Positions 1 to 8,885 of a stretch of 47,031 nucleotides of DNA are shown here, piece by piece. Made by a program: the position numbers and the translations under genes. Origin of the DNA: CAJQQY01 sp964352225. GTDB taxonomy: Bacteria > Bacteroidota > Bacteroidia > Chitinophagales > Saprospiraceae. The stretch lies in the NCBI GenBank assembly GCA_964352225.1, contig CAYGRM010000010.1, positions 1 to 47,031 of the forward strand, read 5' to 3'. The notes under the pieces were generated by a model that saw only the letters and a list, made by a program, of their open reading frames with translations, made no database searches and had not been told where the DNA came from. Position 1 is the stretch's first letter. Each line of letters begins with the position of its first letter.

Positions 1-163
1 TTTGAACGCAGATTTTTTATCCAATTTCAAAACCTTATTAATTTAAAAATGTTGAAATTTCCATATTTTCTTAATAAAATATCAGGAATTCCTATTAAAA
101 TATTGCATTTTTGCAATTCCTATTTTTTATCAATTCAAATAATTAATTTAAAAGTAAAATATT
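1..163. other. AT-rich upstream region of the E2 gene
   Basis: I see no gene here. It is the leader and presumably promoter region of the downstream E2 gene; no clean TAnnTTTG box was found, only T-rich stretches such as ATTTTTGC near 109-116. Confidence 0.5.
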
Positions 164-1459
164 ATGGCTGAAGTAATTCGAATGCCTCGAATGAGTGATA
201 CAATGACCGAAGGTAACATCGTTGGTTGGTTAAAAGAAGAAGGTGAAGCGGTTGAACCAGGTGATACACTTGCGGAAGTAGAAACAGATAAAGCAACGAT
301 GGAATTAGATAGTTATTCTGAAGGTGTGCTTTTGCATATCGCGGTAAAAGAAGGAACTGTGCCGATTAATGGAGTAATAGCTGTTGTTGGTGAAGAAGGC
401 GAAGATTGGCAAGCTGCCATCGCTGCTGATGAAGGTGGAGGAAGTGCTCCTGCTGAATCTAAACCTGAAGCTAACTCAGAACCTGAACCAAAAGCTGAAG
501 TGGAATCAGCGAATGTGGATATTGTTGAATCTCCAAGTGCTGCTAGACCAGAAGCTAGAATAAAGGCTTCTCCATTGGCAAAAAGTATGGCTACCGAAGC
601 TGGAATTGATATTGCTCAAATCAAAGGCTCTGGTGATAACGGTAGAATTGTAAAAAAAGATGTGGAAGCATTTCTAGGTGGATCAGTATCTGCTCCCGCT
701 AGTGCACCTGCTGCTCAACCGAAGCCTGACATTCAGGCTCCGCCTGCTGTTCAACCATTTGTACATGCAGGAGGGGAAGGTTACGAAGATGTGCCGATGA
801 GTATGATGCGAAAAGCAATTTCTAGAAATGTGGTTGCTAATAAATTTTCTGCACCGCATTTTTATTTGACTATTGAAATGGATATGGAAAAAGCGATCGA
901 GTCACGTGTCAAAATGAACGAGATTTCACCTACTAAAATTTCTTTTAATGATTTAGTATTGAAAGCTGCTGCTGTTGCCCTTCGCAAACACTCGATCATC
1001 AATGCATCTTGGTTGGATGAAAATACTATTCGATATAACCAAAGTATCAATATTGGAGTTGCAGTAGCGACACCTGATGGATTATTACTTCCAGTTATTC
1101 GGCATACGGATATGAAATCTTTATCTCAAATTAATGCTGAAGTTCGATCTTTAGCTGGTTTGGCAAGAGATAAAAAATTACCTCCTGAGGAAATGCAAGG
1201 AAGTACATTTATGGTTTCAAATTTAGGAAATTATGGAATTGAAGAATTTACAGCAATCGTAAACCGCCCTAATGCTTGCTCAATGGCAGTCGGTGCAATC
1301 GTTGACAAACCAGTTGTAAAAAATGGGGAAGTTGTACCAGGCAAACGAATGAAAGTAACTTTGTCTTGCGATCATAGAGTTGTGGATGGAGCTACTGGAG
1401 CAGAATTTTTACAAACATTTAAATCTGTGATGGAAGATCCAATTAGAATGTTAGTATAA
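164..1459 (+). CDS. pdhC: Dihydrolipoamide acetyltransferase (E2) of pyruvate dehydrogenase
   Basis: This is the E2 core of the pyruvate dehydrogenase complex, which transfers the acetyl group from E1 to CoA in the cytoplasm. Residues 1-80 form one lipoyl domain with the lipoylation motif ETDKATME (Lys43). An Ala/Pro/Glu-rich linker follows, then an E3/E1-binding domain (about 134-171, ASPLAK...GSGDNGRIVKKDV). A second Ala/Pro linker leads to the catalytic domain ending in DHRVVDG (His404, Asp408). At 431 residues it has a single lipoyl domain, while some bacterial E2 proteins have two or three. The N-terminal MPRMSDTM pattern favours pyruvate over 2-oxoglutarate as substrate. The ATG at 164 starts the lipoyl domain exactly. 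E1 and E3 genes are not in the window. Confidence 0.93.
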   Translation: MAEVIRMPRMSDTMTEGNIVGWLKEEGEAVEPGDTLAEVETDKATMELDSYSEGVLLHIAVKEGTVPINGVIAVVGEEGEDWQAAIAADEGGGSAPAESKPEANSEPEPKAEVESANVDIVESPSAARPEARIKASPLAKSMATEAGIDIAQIKGSGDNGRIVKKDVEAFLGGSVSAPASAPAAQPKPDIQAPPAVQPFVHAGGEGYEDVPMSMMRKAISRNVVANKFSAPHFYLTIEMDMEKAIESRVKMNEISPTKISFNDLVLKAAAVALRKHSIINASWLDENTIRYNQSINIGVAVATPDGLLLPVIRHTDMKSLSQINAEVRSLAGLARDKKLPPEEMQGSTFMVSNLGNYGIEEFTAIVNRPNACSMAVGAIVDKPVVKNGEVVPGKRMKVTLSCDHRVVDGATGAEFLQTFKSVMEDPIRMLV

Positions 1460-1478
1460 TCTTTTTACTAAAAAATAT

Positions 1479-1519
1479 AAAAGTCGAAATGAGTTAAAAA
1501 ACCTTATTTCGACTTTTTT
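1479..1519 (+). terminator. Intrinsic terminator after the E2 gene
   Basis: AAGTCGAAAT at 1481-1490 pairs with ATTTCGACTT at 1506-1515 and is followed by a T run. It lies 20 bases after the E2 stop. Confidence 0.85.
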
Positions 1520-1531
1520 GTTTATAAAAAT

Positions 1532-1891
1532 ATGAAAAAGACATTAGTATTAGGTGCTTCTACCAAGCCTGAAAGGTATGGAAATATCGCTACTCGTAGA
1601 TTAAAATTATACAATCATGAAGTTGTTCCTGTCGGAAATCGTGCAGGGGAAATTGATGGGATAGAAATTCTTTTGGGAAAACCTGAAGTGGATGATGTTG
1701 ATACAATTACTCTTTACCTTAATCCAAAACGTCAAGTGGAATTTTATAACTACATCATTGGTTTAAAACCTAAACGAATCATATTTAATCCTGGAACAGA
1801 AAATCCTGAATTGGTAAAACTAGCACGTCAACATGGAATTGAATCAGAAATTGCTTGTACTTTAGTTTTGCTTTCTGTAGGTCAATACTAA
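1532..1891 (+). CDS. CoA-binding domain protein (YccU/CoA_binding_2 type)
   Basis: A 119-residue single-domain protein with a Rossmann-like start (LVLGASTKPERYGN), a central NRAGEIDG segment and a conserved NPGTENPEL turn. This matches the short CoA-binding proteins related to the N-terminal domain of succinyl-CoA synthetase alpha. Such proteins bind CoA or nucleotide, but their cellular role is mostly unknown. It lies just after the E2 terminator, so it probably has its own start of transcription, though I see no clear promoter box in the short gap. The length fits the family and the start is the only plausible ATG. Confidence 0.8.
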   Translation: MKKTLVLGASTKPERYGNIATRRLKLYNHEVVPVGNRAGEIDGIEILLGKPEVDDVDTITLYLNPKRQVEFYNYIIGLKPKRIIFNPGTENPELVKLARQHGIESEIACTLVLLSVGQY

Positions 1892-1920
1892 TTTTCTTCC
1901 TCAATTTTATATAAAATGAA

Positions 1921-1957
1921 AAACGGGCTATCAAATTAATGATAGCCCGTTTTTTAT
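1921..1957. terminator. Bidirectional terminator between convergent genes
   Basis: AACGGGCTATCA (1922-1933) pairs perfectly with TGATAGCCCGTT (1940-1951), with A-rich sequence on the left and a T run on the right. It can serve both the plus-strand CoA-binding gene and the minus-strand ompA-like gene. Confidence 0.9.
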
Positions 1958-1974
1958 CTTCAAGAAGGTCGTCC

Positions 1975-3681
1975 TTAGAAACCTGCTTCTTTATTTCCTT
2001 GGAAATTAGTTCCACCTGCTCCAGAGCCAGCATTTGCTCGGCAATCAGGTCGTCCCATTTCAGTTTCGCCATTAGCTAAGTCAAATTCAACACGACGATT
2101 CATCATATTGCTAGCATTAGTAGAAACCAAAGTGTTTTCTTCACCTCCATATCTTAATACTAATCTATCTCTAGAAATTCCATACTTGCTTACCAAGTAA
2201 TTAATCGCAGTTTCAGCACGATTATAAGATAATACTTCATTGTAGCAGTTGCTAGAAGTTTTATCTGTATGTCCTGTTACAACTACTTTTACTTTTGGAT
2301 TTTGCTTCAAAACTGTAGCAACATGGTGTAAAGAACCATAAGAAGAGTTCTTCAAGCTATACTTGTTCAAATCGAAGTGAATCATTGGTAAGAACCAATC
2401 TGCAGCAGAAGGCATTGGAGTTGCAGCAGCATTAGCAGCAATCTTAGCATCTACAATTCGATTTACATCGTCTTCACTAGTATAGTTAGGATTAGGAATA
2501 GAAGCGATACCATCAGCATCTACCGTATTCACATATCCTGCAGGTGTGTAAGGTTCTTTATCCAAACCATCAACAACTCCATCTCCATCACTATCTAAAG
2601 CAATTCCTCGAGTATCAACAGGGTATCCAGCTACAGAATTTTTCTCTTGGTCAATCATATCGATAACACCGTCTCCGTCAGAGTCAGTCATATCAAGTTT
2701 TGGACGAGCTTTAACTTCTGCGATATCATCAGCTAATAAATCCATAGGACTTACCCACCAAAGTGGTTCAGATGCTTTTTCAGAATCTCCAATATTGAAG
2801 TTCAATCTAATATTCGTATAGTTGATTAAATCTCTATACTGAGTTGTTACACCTGGCGATCTCCATCGGTATCCATCCACAAGGTCAGCTTCGTTTCCGA
2901 AAATGGCTTTCACTTGATGCTCAAGACCAATATTGAACTTTTCATTAACTCGGTAAGAAACACCAAATCCAAAGGTAGCATGAATATTCATCTGTCTGCT
3001 ATCTCCATCTTTTCTTCTTCCGGCAGCAGTTTCAGCTCTAGTTTCATAATCACCGTCAAGGATGTCTTTAACTCTTGATGCAGCGTCTTTTCTGTCATCT
3101 CGACTATTTCCTGTATTTAATCCAGTACCAACAGAATTAAAGTCATGAATGTTACCGCTGTCATCGGTAGCATCGTAATAAGCTTTATAGGTGTTAACAC
3201 CTGGTCCAGCTAATACATACCAGTTCATTTTACGAGTTTGGTTTTTGAAATTAAAACTGTTCAAGCTGAATACACCTTGAAGGTCAACTGAAAAGAATTC
3301 AGTTTTGTAGTTGTGGTACCAATCATTAGTGTTGTATCCCAAATTTCTCAAAACAGAATTTGCCTGAGTAGGACCATTTAATGAATTACCAGAATTTCTA
3401 GGTTCTAAACCTAGAGCGCGACCATACATCGCGTCTAATCGCAATGACCAAGCATAGTCTAAAGCTCTTCTTACATGAAACCCAGCACCAAAACTTGGTC
3501 TAGGCAATACATCTCCAACTACCATGAAGTGTCCAGCGTGAACGCCGACTTCCCACATGTGCTTAGGTTGTGCATTGAATTTGAGATTAGCTCGAGCGTC
3601 TCCGCTATCTTGAGCTGTTACTGTAGTGAGTAAGAAAAGACAAAAAATGCTTGTCAGCAGAGAATAAATCTTTCTTGTCAT
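1975..3681 (-). CDS. OmpA-family outer membrane protein with TSP3-like calcium repeats
   Basis: The predicted product is a 568-residue outer-membrane protein that anchors to peptidoglycan. The ATG at 3681 gives a signal peptide ending LLTTVTAQ; the upstream ATG at 3708 would add nine residues before it and is less likely. The first half is a predicted beta-barrel-like region. The middle holds two thrombospondin type-3-like calcium motifs (DSDGDGVIDMID, DSDGDGVVDGLD). The C-terminal 110 residues are an OmpA domain (HFDLNKYSLKN, VTGHTDKTSSNCYNEVLSYNRAE) with the Asp and Arg expected to bind diaminopimelate. A short Gly/Asn-rich tail follows. It has a near-ideal promoter and a shared terminator, so it looks monocistronic and strongly expressed (inference). 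Confidence 0.88.
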   Translation of the reverse strand: MTRKIYSLLTSIFCLFLLTTVTAQDSGDARANLKFNAQPKHMWEVGVHAGHFMVVGDVLPRPSFGAGFHVRRALDYAWSLRLDAMYGRALGLEPRNSGNSLNGPTQANSVLRNLGYNTNDWYHNYKTEFFSVDLQGVFSLNSFNFKNQTRKMNWYVLAGPGVNTYKAYYDATDDSGNIHDFNSVGTGLNTGNSRDDRKDAASRVKDILDGDYETRAETAAGRRKDGDSRQMNIHATFGFGVSYRVNEKFNIGLEHQVKAIFGNEADLVDGYRWRSPGVTTQYRDLINYTNIRLNFNIGDSEKASEPLWWVSPMDLLADDIAEVKARPKLDMTDSDGDGVIDMIDQEKNSVAGYPVDTRGIALDSDGDGVVDGLDKEPYTPAGYVNTVDADGIASIPNPNYTSEDDVNRIVDAKIAANAAATPMPSAADWFLPMIHFDLNKYSLKNSSYGSLHHVATVLKQNPKVKVVVTGHTDKTSSNCYNEVLSYNRAETAINYLVSKYGISRDRLVLRYGGEENTLVSTNASNMMNRRVEFDLANGETEMGRPDCRANAGSGAGGTNFQGNKEAGF

Positions 3682-3751
3682 AGGGTAAATTACTTTGATG
3701 ATTAACAAATAGATTTTTGACTAATATAAAATTAATCTATGAATAAGATTG

Positions 3752-3782
3752 CAAAAGTAATGCATTTCTTAAGTGTCACAAA
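3752..3782 (-). promoter_or_regulatory. Bacteroidota-type promoter of the ompA-like gene
   Basis: On the minus strand TTTG (3782-3779), a 19-base spacer and TACTTTTG (3759-3752) match the consensus TTTG-N19-TAnnTTTG exactly. The leader to the ATG at 3681 would be about 65 bases. Confidence 0.85.
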
Positions 3783-4531
3783 TTAAAACAAAAATTCTTT
3801 TTAAAAAACGTCCTAATTTAGTATAAATCTCCTCTTATTCAAAGATTAAGTATATTAAAATGAACGGTTTTAGCAAATATTTACTGATTTATCTTAAAAA
3901 TATACGTAAAAATATCTAACTCTGGATTATATTAATTCATATGAAACTAAATGTGACAAACTAAATCACATTCAAAGAATTGAAAAAATTTTGTTAGATA
4001 TTAATAAAGCGTGATTTGGCAGATAGTGTGAAGCAGGTATTGAAAATCAAAGAAAAGAAAAATAATCATCAAAAACATGATTTTTAAGAATTTTTTCAAA
4101 AGACAATGACTTAGCTTACAAGAATTCAGCACTATTTTATAAATATAAAAAGAATAATATTTATTCTTTTTATATTTAACTCTACTAACGAATTAGATCA
4201 CAAGTTGTTCTAAGTTCTATAATTAGAGGGTTAAATTTGGGCTTTATTGATTTGAAAAAAGTTCTTTTACCTTTTCAAGATTATGTTAAAATAGATTCGG
4301 ACGATCCTAATGAGTCGAATTAATTTCTATAACTATTTACTGAATATTATGAAAAATGTTTCAATAAAATACAATTTATACTCAACTCTGACGTATTCAC
4401 ATCTTAAAAGTAACATTCAATAACCGTTCCACTTATTACGATTTATTGTTATTTGTAAATATAAAATATAAAATAGATCGTTATTGATTTATTTTTAAAC
4501 ATTCCCCGCCCTTTAAATAGCTATAAATTCC
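3783..4531. other. Long AT-rich intergenic region
   Basis: No gene with a start codon is visible in these roughly 750 bases. A plus-strand frame without any ATG, about 4189-4314, reads like a protein fragment (for example GFIDLKKVLLPFQDY) and could be a gene remnant, but this is weak. A strong AT hairpin lies at 4140-4178. Confidence 0.45.
4140..4178. repeat. Perfect 18-bp AT hairpin
   Basis: Bases 4140-4157 are the exact reverse complement of 4161-4178, with a 3-base loop. The stem is nearly all A/T. It is not next to any visible gene end, so a terminator role is unsupported. Confidence 0.7.
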
Positions 4532-4539
4532 TACTTTTG
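4532..4539 (+). promoter_or_regulatory. -7 box of the arginase-like gene
   Basis: TACTTTTG matches TAnnTTTG. A TTTA at 4512-4515 could be the -33 box, but with a 16-base spacer. The box overlaps an upstream in-frame TTG at 4537, so translation must begin at the ATG at 4555. Confidence 0.6.
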
Positions 4540-4554
4540 CCAAAATTTAAGCAC

Positions 4555-5658
4555 ATGATAAATAATTGGTTTTCACCTGTTGACACCAAAGATCTAGATA
4601 ATTTTTCCAAACTGAAAAATAATCAGTTTGGAAAAAAGATTAATATCCACGATAATTCTCTTCTTGATCTTTCTAATACTCACATTGCTTTAATTGGGGT
4701 CGGAAGCAAAGATGCTAATGCAATACGTGAGGTTTTATACACGATAAGTTTTCCATTTAAAAAACTAAATATCGTTGATCTCGGTAATGCTAGAAAAACA
4801 GAAGGAACCTTCTTGACTCCTATTTTAAAAGAACTTCTTCAAAGTAATATTTTCCCAATTATTCTTGGACAACAAGATGAATACGCATTATCTCAATATC
4901 ATGCATATCAATATCGAAAGCAGCTTATCAACATGGTTTTGGTCGATGAAAAAATTAATTATAATAATCCAAGAAACAAACGGCAAACCTATTTAAATAA
5001 AATAATTGATAGTAGAACTTCACATTTATTCAATTTAAGTGCTTTAGGCTATCAATCTCATTTTACGGCATCAGAGGTTTTAAGAGTTTTGGATAAAAAT
5101 AATTATGAAGCTGTTCGTTTAGGGAAATTAAAAAATAATATCGAACTCGCAGAACCAATTATTCGAGACGCAGATATGATGTGTTTTAATTTAAATTCAA
5201 TTCGATACTCTGAGTGTCCTGGAGTTAATAACCCAACTCCTAGTGGTTTTTTTACTGAGGAAGCCTGTCAAATAGCCCGCTATGCTGGAATTTGTGAAAA
5301 AATATCATCCGTAGGATTTTATGGATATCAATCAGATTTGGATATCAATCAACAGTCTGCACATATCGCTGCTCAATTGATTTGGTATTGTATTGATGGG
5401 TTTTACAACAGAAAAAATGATTATCCAAAATCAACAGACGGACTCATCGAATATATTGTTGATACTAAAAAAACAGCATACTCACTCACTTTTTGGAAAA
5501 GTGAAAAGACAGGTCGATGGTGGATGCAGGTTCCTATAAAAACTAAGAAAAAATTAGACCGTCACAAACTTATTCCATGTTCCTATTTAGACTATCAAAT
5601 GGCATGCAGAGAGGAATTAGCAGAACGTTTACTTAATGCTTTTAGGCGTTTTTCTTAG
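4555..5658 (+). CDS. Arginase/formimidoylglutamase-fold protein, probably not a metalloenzyme
   Basis: A 367-residue protein with the overall order of the ureohydrolase (arginase, agmatinase, formimidoylglutamase) fold. The stretches where the metal ligands should be are changed. The usual GGxHS is ILGQQDEY, the DAHxD region is LVDEKINYNN, and the third motif (SxDxDxxDP) is replaced by MMCFNLNSIRYSE. The aligned strands and the C-terminal helix remain, so I read it as a pseudo-enzyme. I chose the ATG at 4555 because the promoter box covers the earlier TTG. The gene stands alone between a long AT-rich gap and the convergent murF. Bacteroidota often carry a formimidoylglutamase-like gene near gliding genes (recollection), and murF-gldJ lies just beyond. 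Function unknown. Confidence 0.7.
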   Translation: MINNWFSPVDTKDLDNFSKLKNNQFGKKINIHDNSLLDLSNTHIALIGVGSKDANAIREVLYTISFPFKKLNIVDLGNARKTEGTFLTPILKELLQSNIFPIILGQQDEYALSQYHAYQYRKQLINMVLVDEKINYNNPRNKRQTYLNKIIDSRTSHLFNLSALGYQSHFTASEVLRVLDKNNYEAVRLGKLKNNIELAEPIIRDADMMCFNLNSIRYSECPGVNNPTPSGFFTEEACQIARYAGICEKISSVGFYGYQSDLDINQQSAHIAAQLIWYCIDGFYNRKNDYPKSTDGLIEYIVDTKKTAYSLTFWKSEKTGRWWMQVPIKTKKKLDRHKLIPCSYLDYQMACREELAERLLNAFRRFS

Positions 5659-5681
5659 ATGTCGAATATAACTTCAATGAT

Positions 5682-6986
5682 TTAAGAGAGTAATTGTTCT
5701 AATCGAATTCCCCTCGATCCTTTTAATAAAAAATGAGTTTCTTGAAAGTCTTGTTTAGAAAACCACTCCTTTAAATCATTGACATTTTCGAAATGTTGAA
5801 CTCCATTTATCTGTACTTTGCCAAACTCATTTCCCACTAGAATGATCTGCTCAAGATTCAAGTCAATTGCTTGTTGTATAATTTTTTCATGCTCATCCTT
5901 ACTAAATTCTCCTAACTCTAACATATCACCCAGTATGGCAATTTTTTTATTTGCATTTACTTGCCCAAAAGCAGCTATCGCATTTTTCATACTCGTAGGA
6001 TTAGCATTATAAGCATCAAGAATAAATGTATTAGTTCCTTTATCTACTAGCTGCGATCGATTATTTGATGAAATGTAATTTTCTATTGCTTCTTTGATTC
6101 GTTTTGGGCGAACCCTAAAATATCTTCCTATTGATATGGCAGTCATGATATTATTAAAATTGTAATGCCCAATTAATTGACTCTGAATAGTAACTAATTC
6201 ATTATTATTATCCAAAAAGCCAACTTTGATAAAAGGAGATTCTTCAAAAAGAATTGTTTCATAAGGAGCTTCGGCTAAATCGGGTTTCTTACTTTTTTTA
6301 TAAAAAACTCTTTTTGAAATTCCCTCCGACAGTTTGGTCAAAAATGGCTCATCCATATTTACAAATGCAACTCCATTTTGCCATTTAATAAATTTATATA
6401 ATTCAGATTTTCCCTTTTTCACTCCTTCTATCCCTCCAAACCCTTCTAAATGAGCTTTTCCTATATTAGTAATTAAGCCATGGGTAGGTTCTGCAATTTT
6501 ACATAAAAGATTTATTTCTCCGACATGATTTGCCCCCATTTCTATGATAGCCACCTCATGATCGGAGGTCAACTCAAGTAGGGTTAGGGGTACCCCAATA
6601 TGATTATTAAAATTACCTTTCGTAGAATGACAATTATATTGACTATTCAATACCGCAGAGATTAATTCCTTAGTAGTCGTTTTCCCATTAGATCCAGTAA
6701 TCCCAATAATTGGGATTAACATTCTTCTTCTATGAAAAGTTGCTAACCTCTGTAATGTTGCTAGCACATCATCCACTAATATGGTTTTATCCCCTTTCTG
6801 ATATTTTTCCTCATCAATGATTGCATATGCTGCTCCTTTTTGAATAGCCTCGTCAGCATATTCATTCCCATTAAATCTGTCCCCTTTTAAGGCAAAAAAT
6901 AAGCATCCATCTTCAATCTTTCGACTATCAGTTATTACTTTTGGATGTTTTTGAAAAAGGGAATATATAAATTCTATTTCGTCCAT
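5682..6986 (-). CDS. murF: UDP-N-acetylmuramoyl-tripeptide--D-alanyl-D-alanine ligase
   Basis: MurF adds D-Ala-D-Ala to UDP-MurNAc-tripeptide, the last cytoplasmic step in making the peptidoglycan stem. The 434-residue protein has the short N-terminal substrate domain (TDSRKIEDGCLFFALKG), the Mur ligase P-loop GSNGKTT at 98-104, the central motifs EMGANHVGEI and NIGKAHLEGFG, and a C-terminal Mur domain with DAYNANPTSM and LGDMLELG. All are typical and complete. It lies after gldJ, separated by a terminator-like hairpin, and converges with the arginase-like gene 23 bases away. Linkage of murF with gldJ is familiar in Bacteroidota. No promoter box is evident in the short gap upstream, so read-through from gldJ is possible. 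Confidence 0.93.
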   Translation of the reverse strand: MDEIEFIYSLFQKHPKVITDSRKIEDGCLFFALKGDRFNGNEYADEAIQKGAAYAIIDEEKYQKGDKTILVDDVLATLQRLATFHRRRMLIPIIGITGSNGKTTTKELISAVLNSQYNCHSTKGNFNNHIGVPLTLLELTSDHEVAIIEMGANHVGEINLLCKIAEPTHGLITNIGKAHLEGFGGIEGVKKGKSELYKFIKWQNGVAFVNMDEPFLTKLSEGISKRVFYKKSKKPDLAEAPYETILFEESPFIKVGFLDNNNELVTIQSQLIGHYNFNNIMTAISIGRYFRVRPKRIKEAIENYISSNNRSQLVDKGTNTFILDAYNANPTSMKNAIAAFGQVNANKKIAILGDMLELGEFSKDEHEKIIQQAIDLNLEQIILVGNEFGKVQINGVQHFENVNDLKEWFSKQDFQETHFLLKGSRGIRLEQLLS

Positions 6987-7029
6987 TTTAAAAATTGTTT
7001 ATCACATTTTTTAGATCCACAATAAAATG

Positions 7030-7068
7030 AAAAAGTCCCTACATTCAAGGAATGCAGGGACTTTTTTT
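7030..7068 (-). terminator. Terminator/attenuator between gldJ and murF
   Basis: AAAGTCCCT...CATTC pairs with GAATG..AGGGACTTT, one wobble pair, three-base loop. T-rich sequence follows on the minus strand. It lies 17 bases after the gldJ stop and may reduce read-through into murF. Confidence 0.8.
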
Positions 7069-7085
7069 TAAAGTTTTATGAAAAT

Positions 7086-8588
7086 TTATTTATATTTTCT
7101 TTTTACTTTTTTTCGTTTGATTTTGAACTTGTTTCCACCAGTATCTTCATTTCCTTCTGGACCACCTGTTCTAGTCATCGCACATCGGAAACCGATCGTT
7201 CGATCTGCTTTATCTTCTTCTTTAAATCTTCTCGCACCTGGAGCTAACCAATATGCTCTATCCGCCCAAGATCCACCTTTGATTACACGTGCTTTATCAC
7301 TTATCAAAGTTGTAACTCCATAGTTGTAAGTTGCCTCAGACTCCTCATCACCATCAAGGTAGTTATAAACTTGACCTCTTTTATAGTTTTCGCGACTTGC
7401 AGCTTCATCATCCTCTACATATCTGTATCGGATTCTACCTAAACTATCTTTTTCTACAGGAGCTCCATTTTCATCCAAAACTCTTGTTTCAAATTTATTT
7501 CCACGGAAAGGATTTAATTCTTGATTTTCAGAATCTCGAAGCGTTCCATTGGTCATTGGCCGATATAAATCCATAGTCCACTCATTGACATTTCCAGCCA
7601 TATTATAAAGACCAAAGTCATTTGGTAAAAATGCTCTTACTGGAGAAGTAATGTGTGCTTTATCATTCAATTTTCCAGCCATCCCCATGTAATCACCTCG
7701 GCCTCTTTTAAAGTTTGCTAGGATCGCACCTTGAGATTTATCTCTTCTTTCATATCGGACTGTATTTCCTTTCCAAGGATAGATTCGACGATCGGTAATT
7801 AACTCATCTTTAGAAGAAGCTTGATTTCCTACTAATGCAAGTGCAGCATATTCCCATTCAGCTTCTGTTGGTAAACGATAAGACGGTAATAGAATTCCAT
7901 CTTCGAATCTAACTTTACGCTCTCCACCTGTTTTATGATCTTTCAAGTTTTTACGAACACTTCCTTCATATTGATTAGAAAGATATGCTTCCGTATTGAA
8001 GTTATCTTCATCTCTTTGCTCAGGATTTGGCTCCAAAATTCCTTTTTCAATCAAAATCATCTCATTTACACGATCAGTTCTCCATTTACAGTATTCATTG
8101 GCTTGTAACCAACTTATCCCTACTACTGGATAATCATTATAAGATGGGTGACGGAAATAAGTTTCAACGAATGGTTCATTGAAAGATAATTCTTCTCGCC
8201 ATACTAAGGTATCAGGCAATGCATTGATACGAACCTCTGGATAAGATTCCCCAAATACTCTTCCTAACCAGTATAAGTACTCTTTATAATCAAGGTTACT
8301 TACTTCCGTCTCATCCATATAAAATGAAGAAACGGTAACTCTTCTTGGAACTGCATCCCAATCGAAAGTTACATCTTGTTCAACTGTTCCCATTGAGAAT
8401 GTTCCACCCTCAATTAAAACTAGGTTTGGACCAGTAACTTGACCTTGATAATCTTGTTTTTCAAATCCACCCCATTTTTGGTCGTTATAATTCCAACCAG
8501 TAGTGGATGATTTTTCTTTTTTCCCGCAGGAAGCAAGTACTAATAATGATAGAATAAATAGGAATCGGTACTGCAACACTTTTCTCAT
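7086..8588 (-). CDS. gldJ: Gliding motility lipoprotein GldJ
   Basis: GldJ is an outer-membrane-associated lipoprotein needed for gliding and for stability of the type IX secretion machine. The 500-residue product begins with a lipoprotein signal (LVLASC, lipidated Cys21) and the GldJ-like segment TGWNYNDQKWGGFE. A formylglycine-generating-enzyme/sulfatase-modifying fold follows: GGTFSMGT, DETEVSNLDY, VGISWLQANEYC, RLPTEAEWEYAA, NVNEWTMD, VIKGGSWADR, IGFRCAMT. The protein ends in a basic tail (FKIKRKKVKRKYK); in Flavobacterium johnsoniae the extreme C-terminus of GldJ is required for gliding but not secretion (known from the family). The TGW start separates it from the related GldK. Neighbours porU, porV and a porP-like gene support the call. 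Confidence 0.9.
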   Translation of the reverse strand: MRKVLQYRFLFILSLLVLASCGKKEKSSTTGWNYNDQKWGGFEKQDYQGQVTGPNLVLIEGGTFSMGTVEQDVTFDWDAVPRRVTVSSFYMDETEVSNLDYKEYLYWLGRVFGESYPEVRINALPDTLVWREELSFNEPFVETYFRHPSYNDYPVVGISWLQANEYCKWRTDRVNEMILIEKGILEPNPEQRDEDNFNTEAYLSNQYEGSVRKNLKDHKTGGERKVRFEDGILLPSYRLPTEAEWEYAALALVGNQASSKDELITDRRIYPWKGNTVRYERRDKSQGAILANFKRGRGDYMGMAGKLNDKAHITSPVRAFLPNDFGLYNMAGNVNEWTMDLYRPMTNGTLRDSENQELNPFRGNKFETRVLDENGAPVEKDSLGRIRYRYVEDDEAASRENYKRGQVYNYLDGDEESEATYNYGVTTLISDKARVIKGGSWADRAYWLAPGARRFKEEDKADRTIGFRCAMTRTGGPEGNEDTGGNKFKIKRKKVKRKYK

Positions 8589-8626
8589 TTTTGGATTTTA
8601 CTTTAGATAGTTAAAAAAATGACTGA

Positions 8627-8634
8627 CAAATATA
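8627..8634 (-). promoter_or_regulatory. -7 box upstream of gldJ
   Basis: TATATTTG on the minus strand, 39 bases before the gldJ start. No good TTTG lies 19 bases further upstream, so only half of the promoter is supported. The remainder of the 297-base gap to the next gene shows nothing else. Confidence 0.5.
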
Positions 8635-8885
8635 GTTAAATTTTTAAATAGCTAACTTTTGTTGCTATTCAATTTTAAATTATTCTGAATTAATTCAAGG
8701 GTTTTGATAAATTTCTTACTATTTGGTTCTTATTAATTGATTTTTGAACGATAGAAGGTTGAAATCCTTTCAATTTCTAGGATCAAAATTTTAATAAAAA
8801 CTCAAAATAACCAGGAAGTTAGGAAGAATGGCATACTGTTGTTAAAAAACCCATTCAGCAATTTTCCCTTTTATGAATTTGATTT

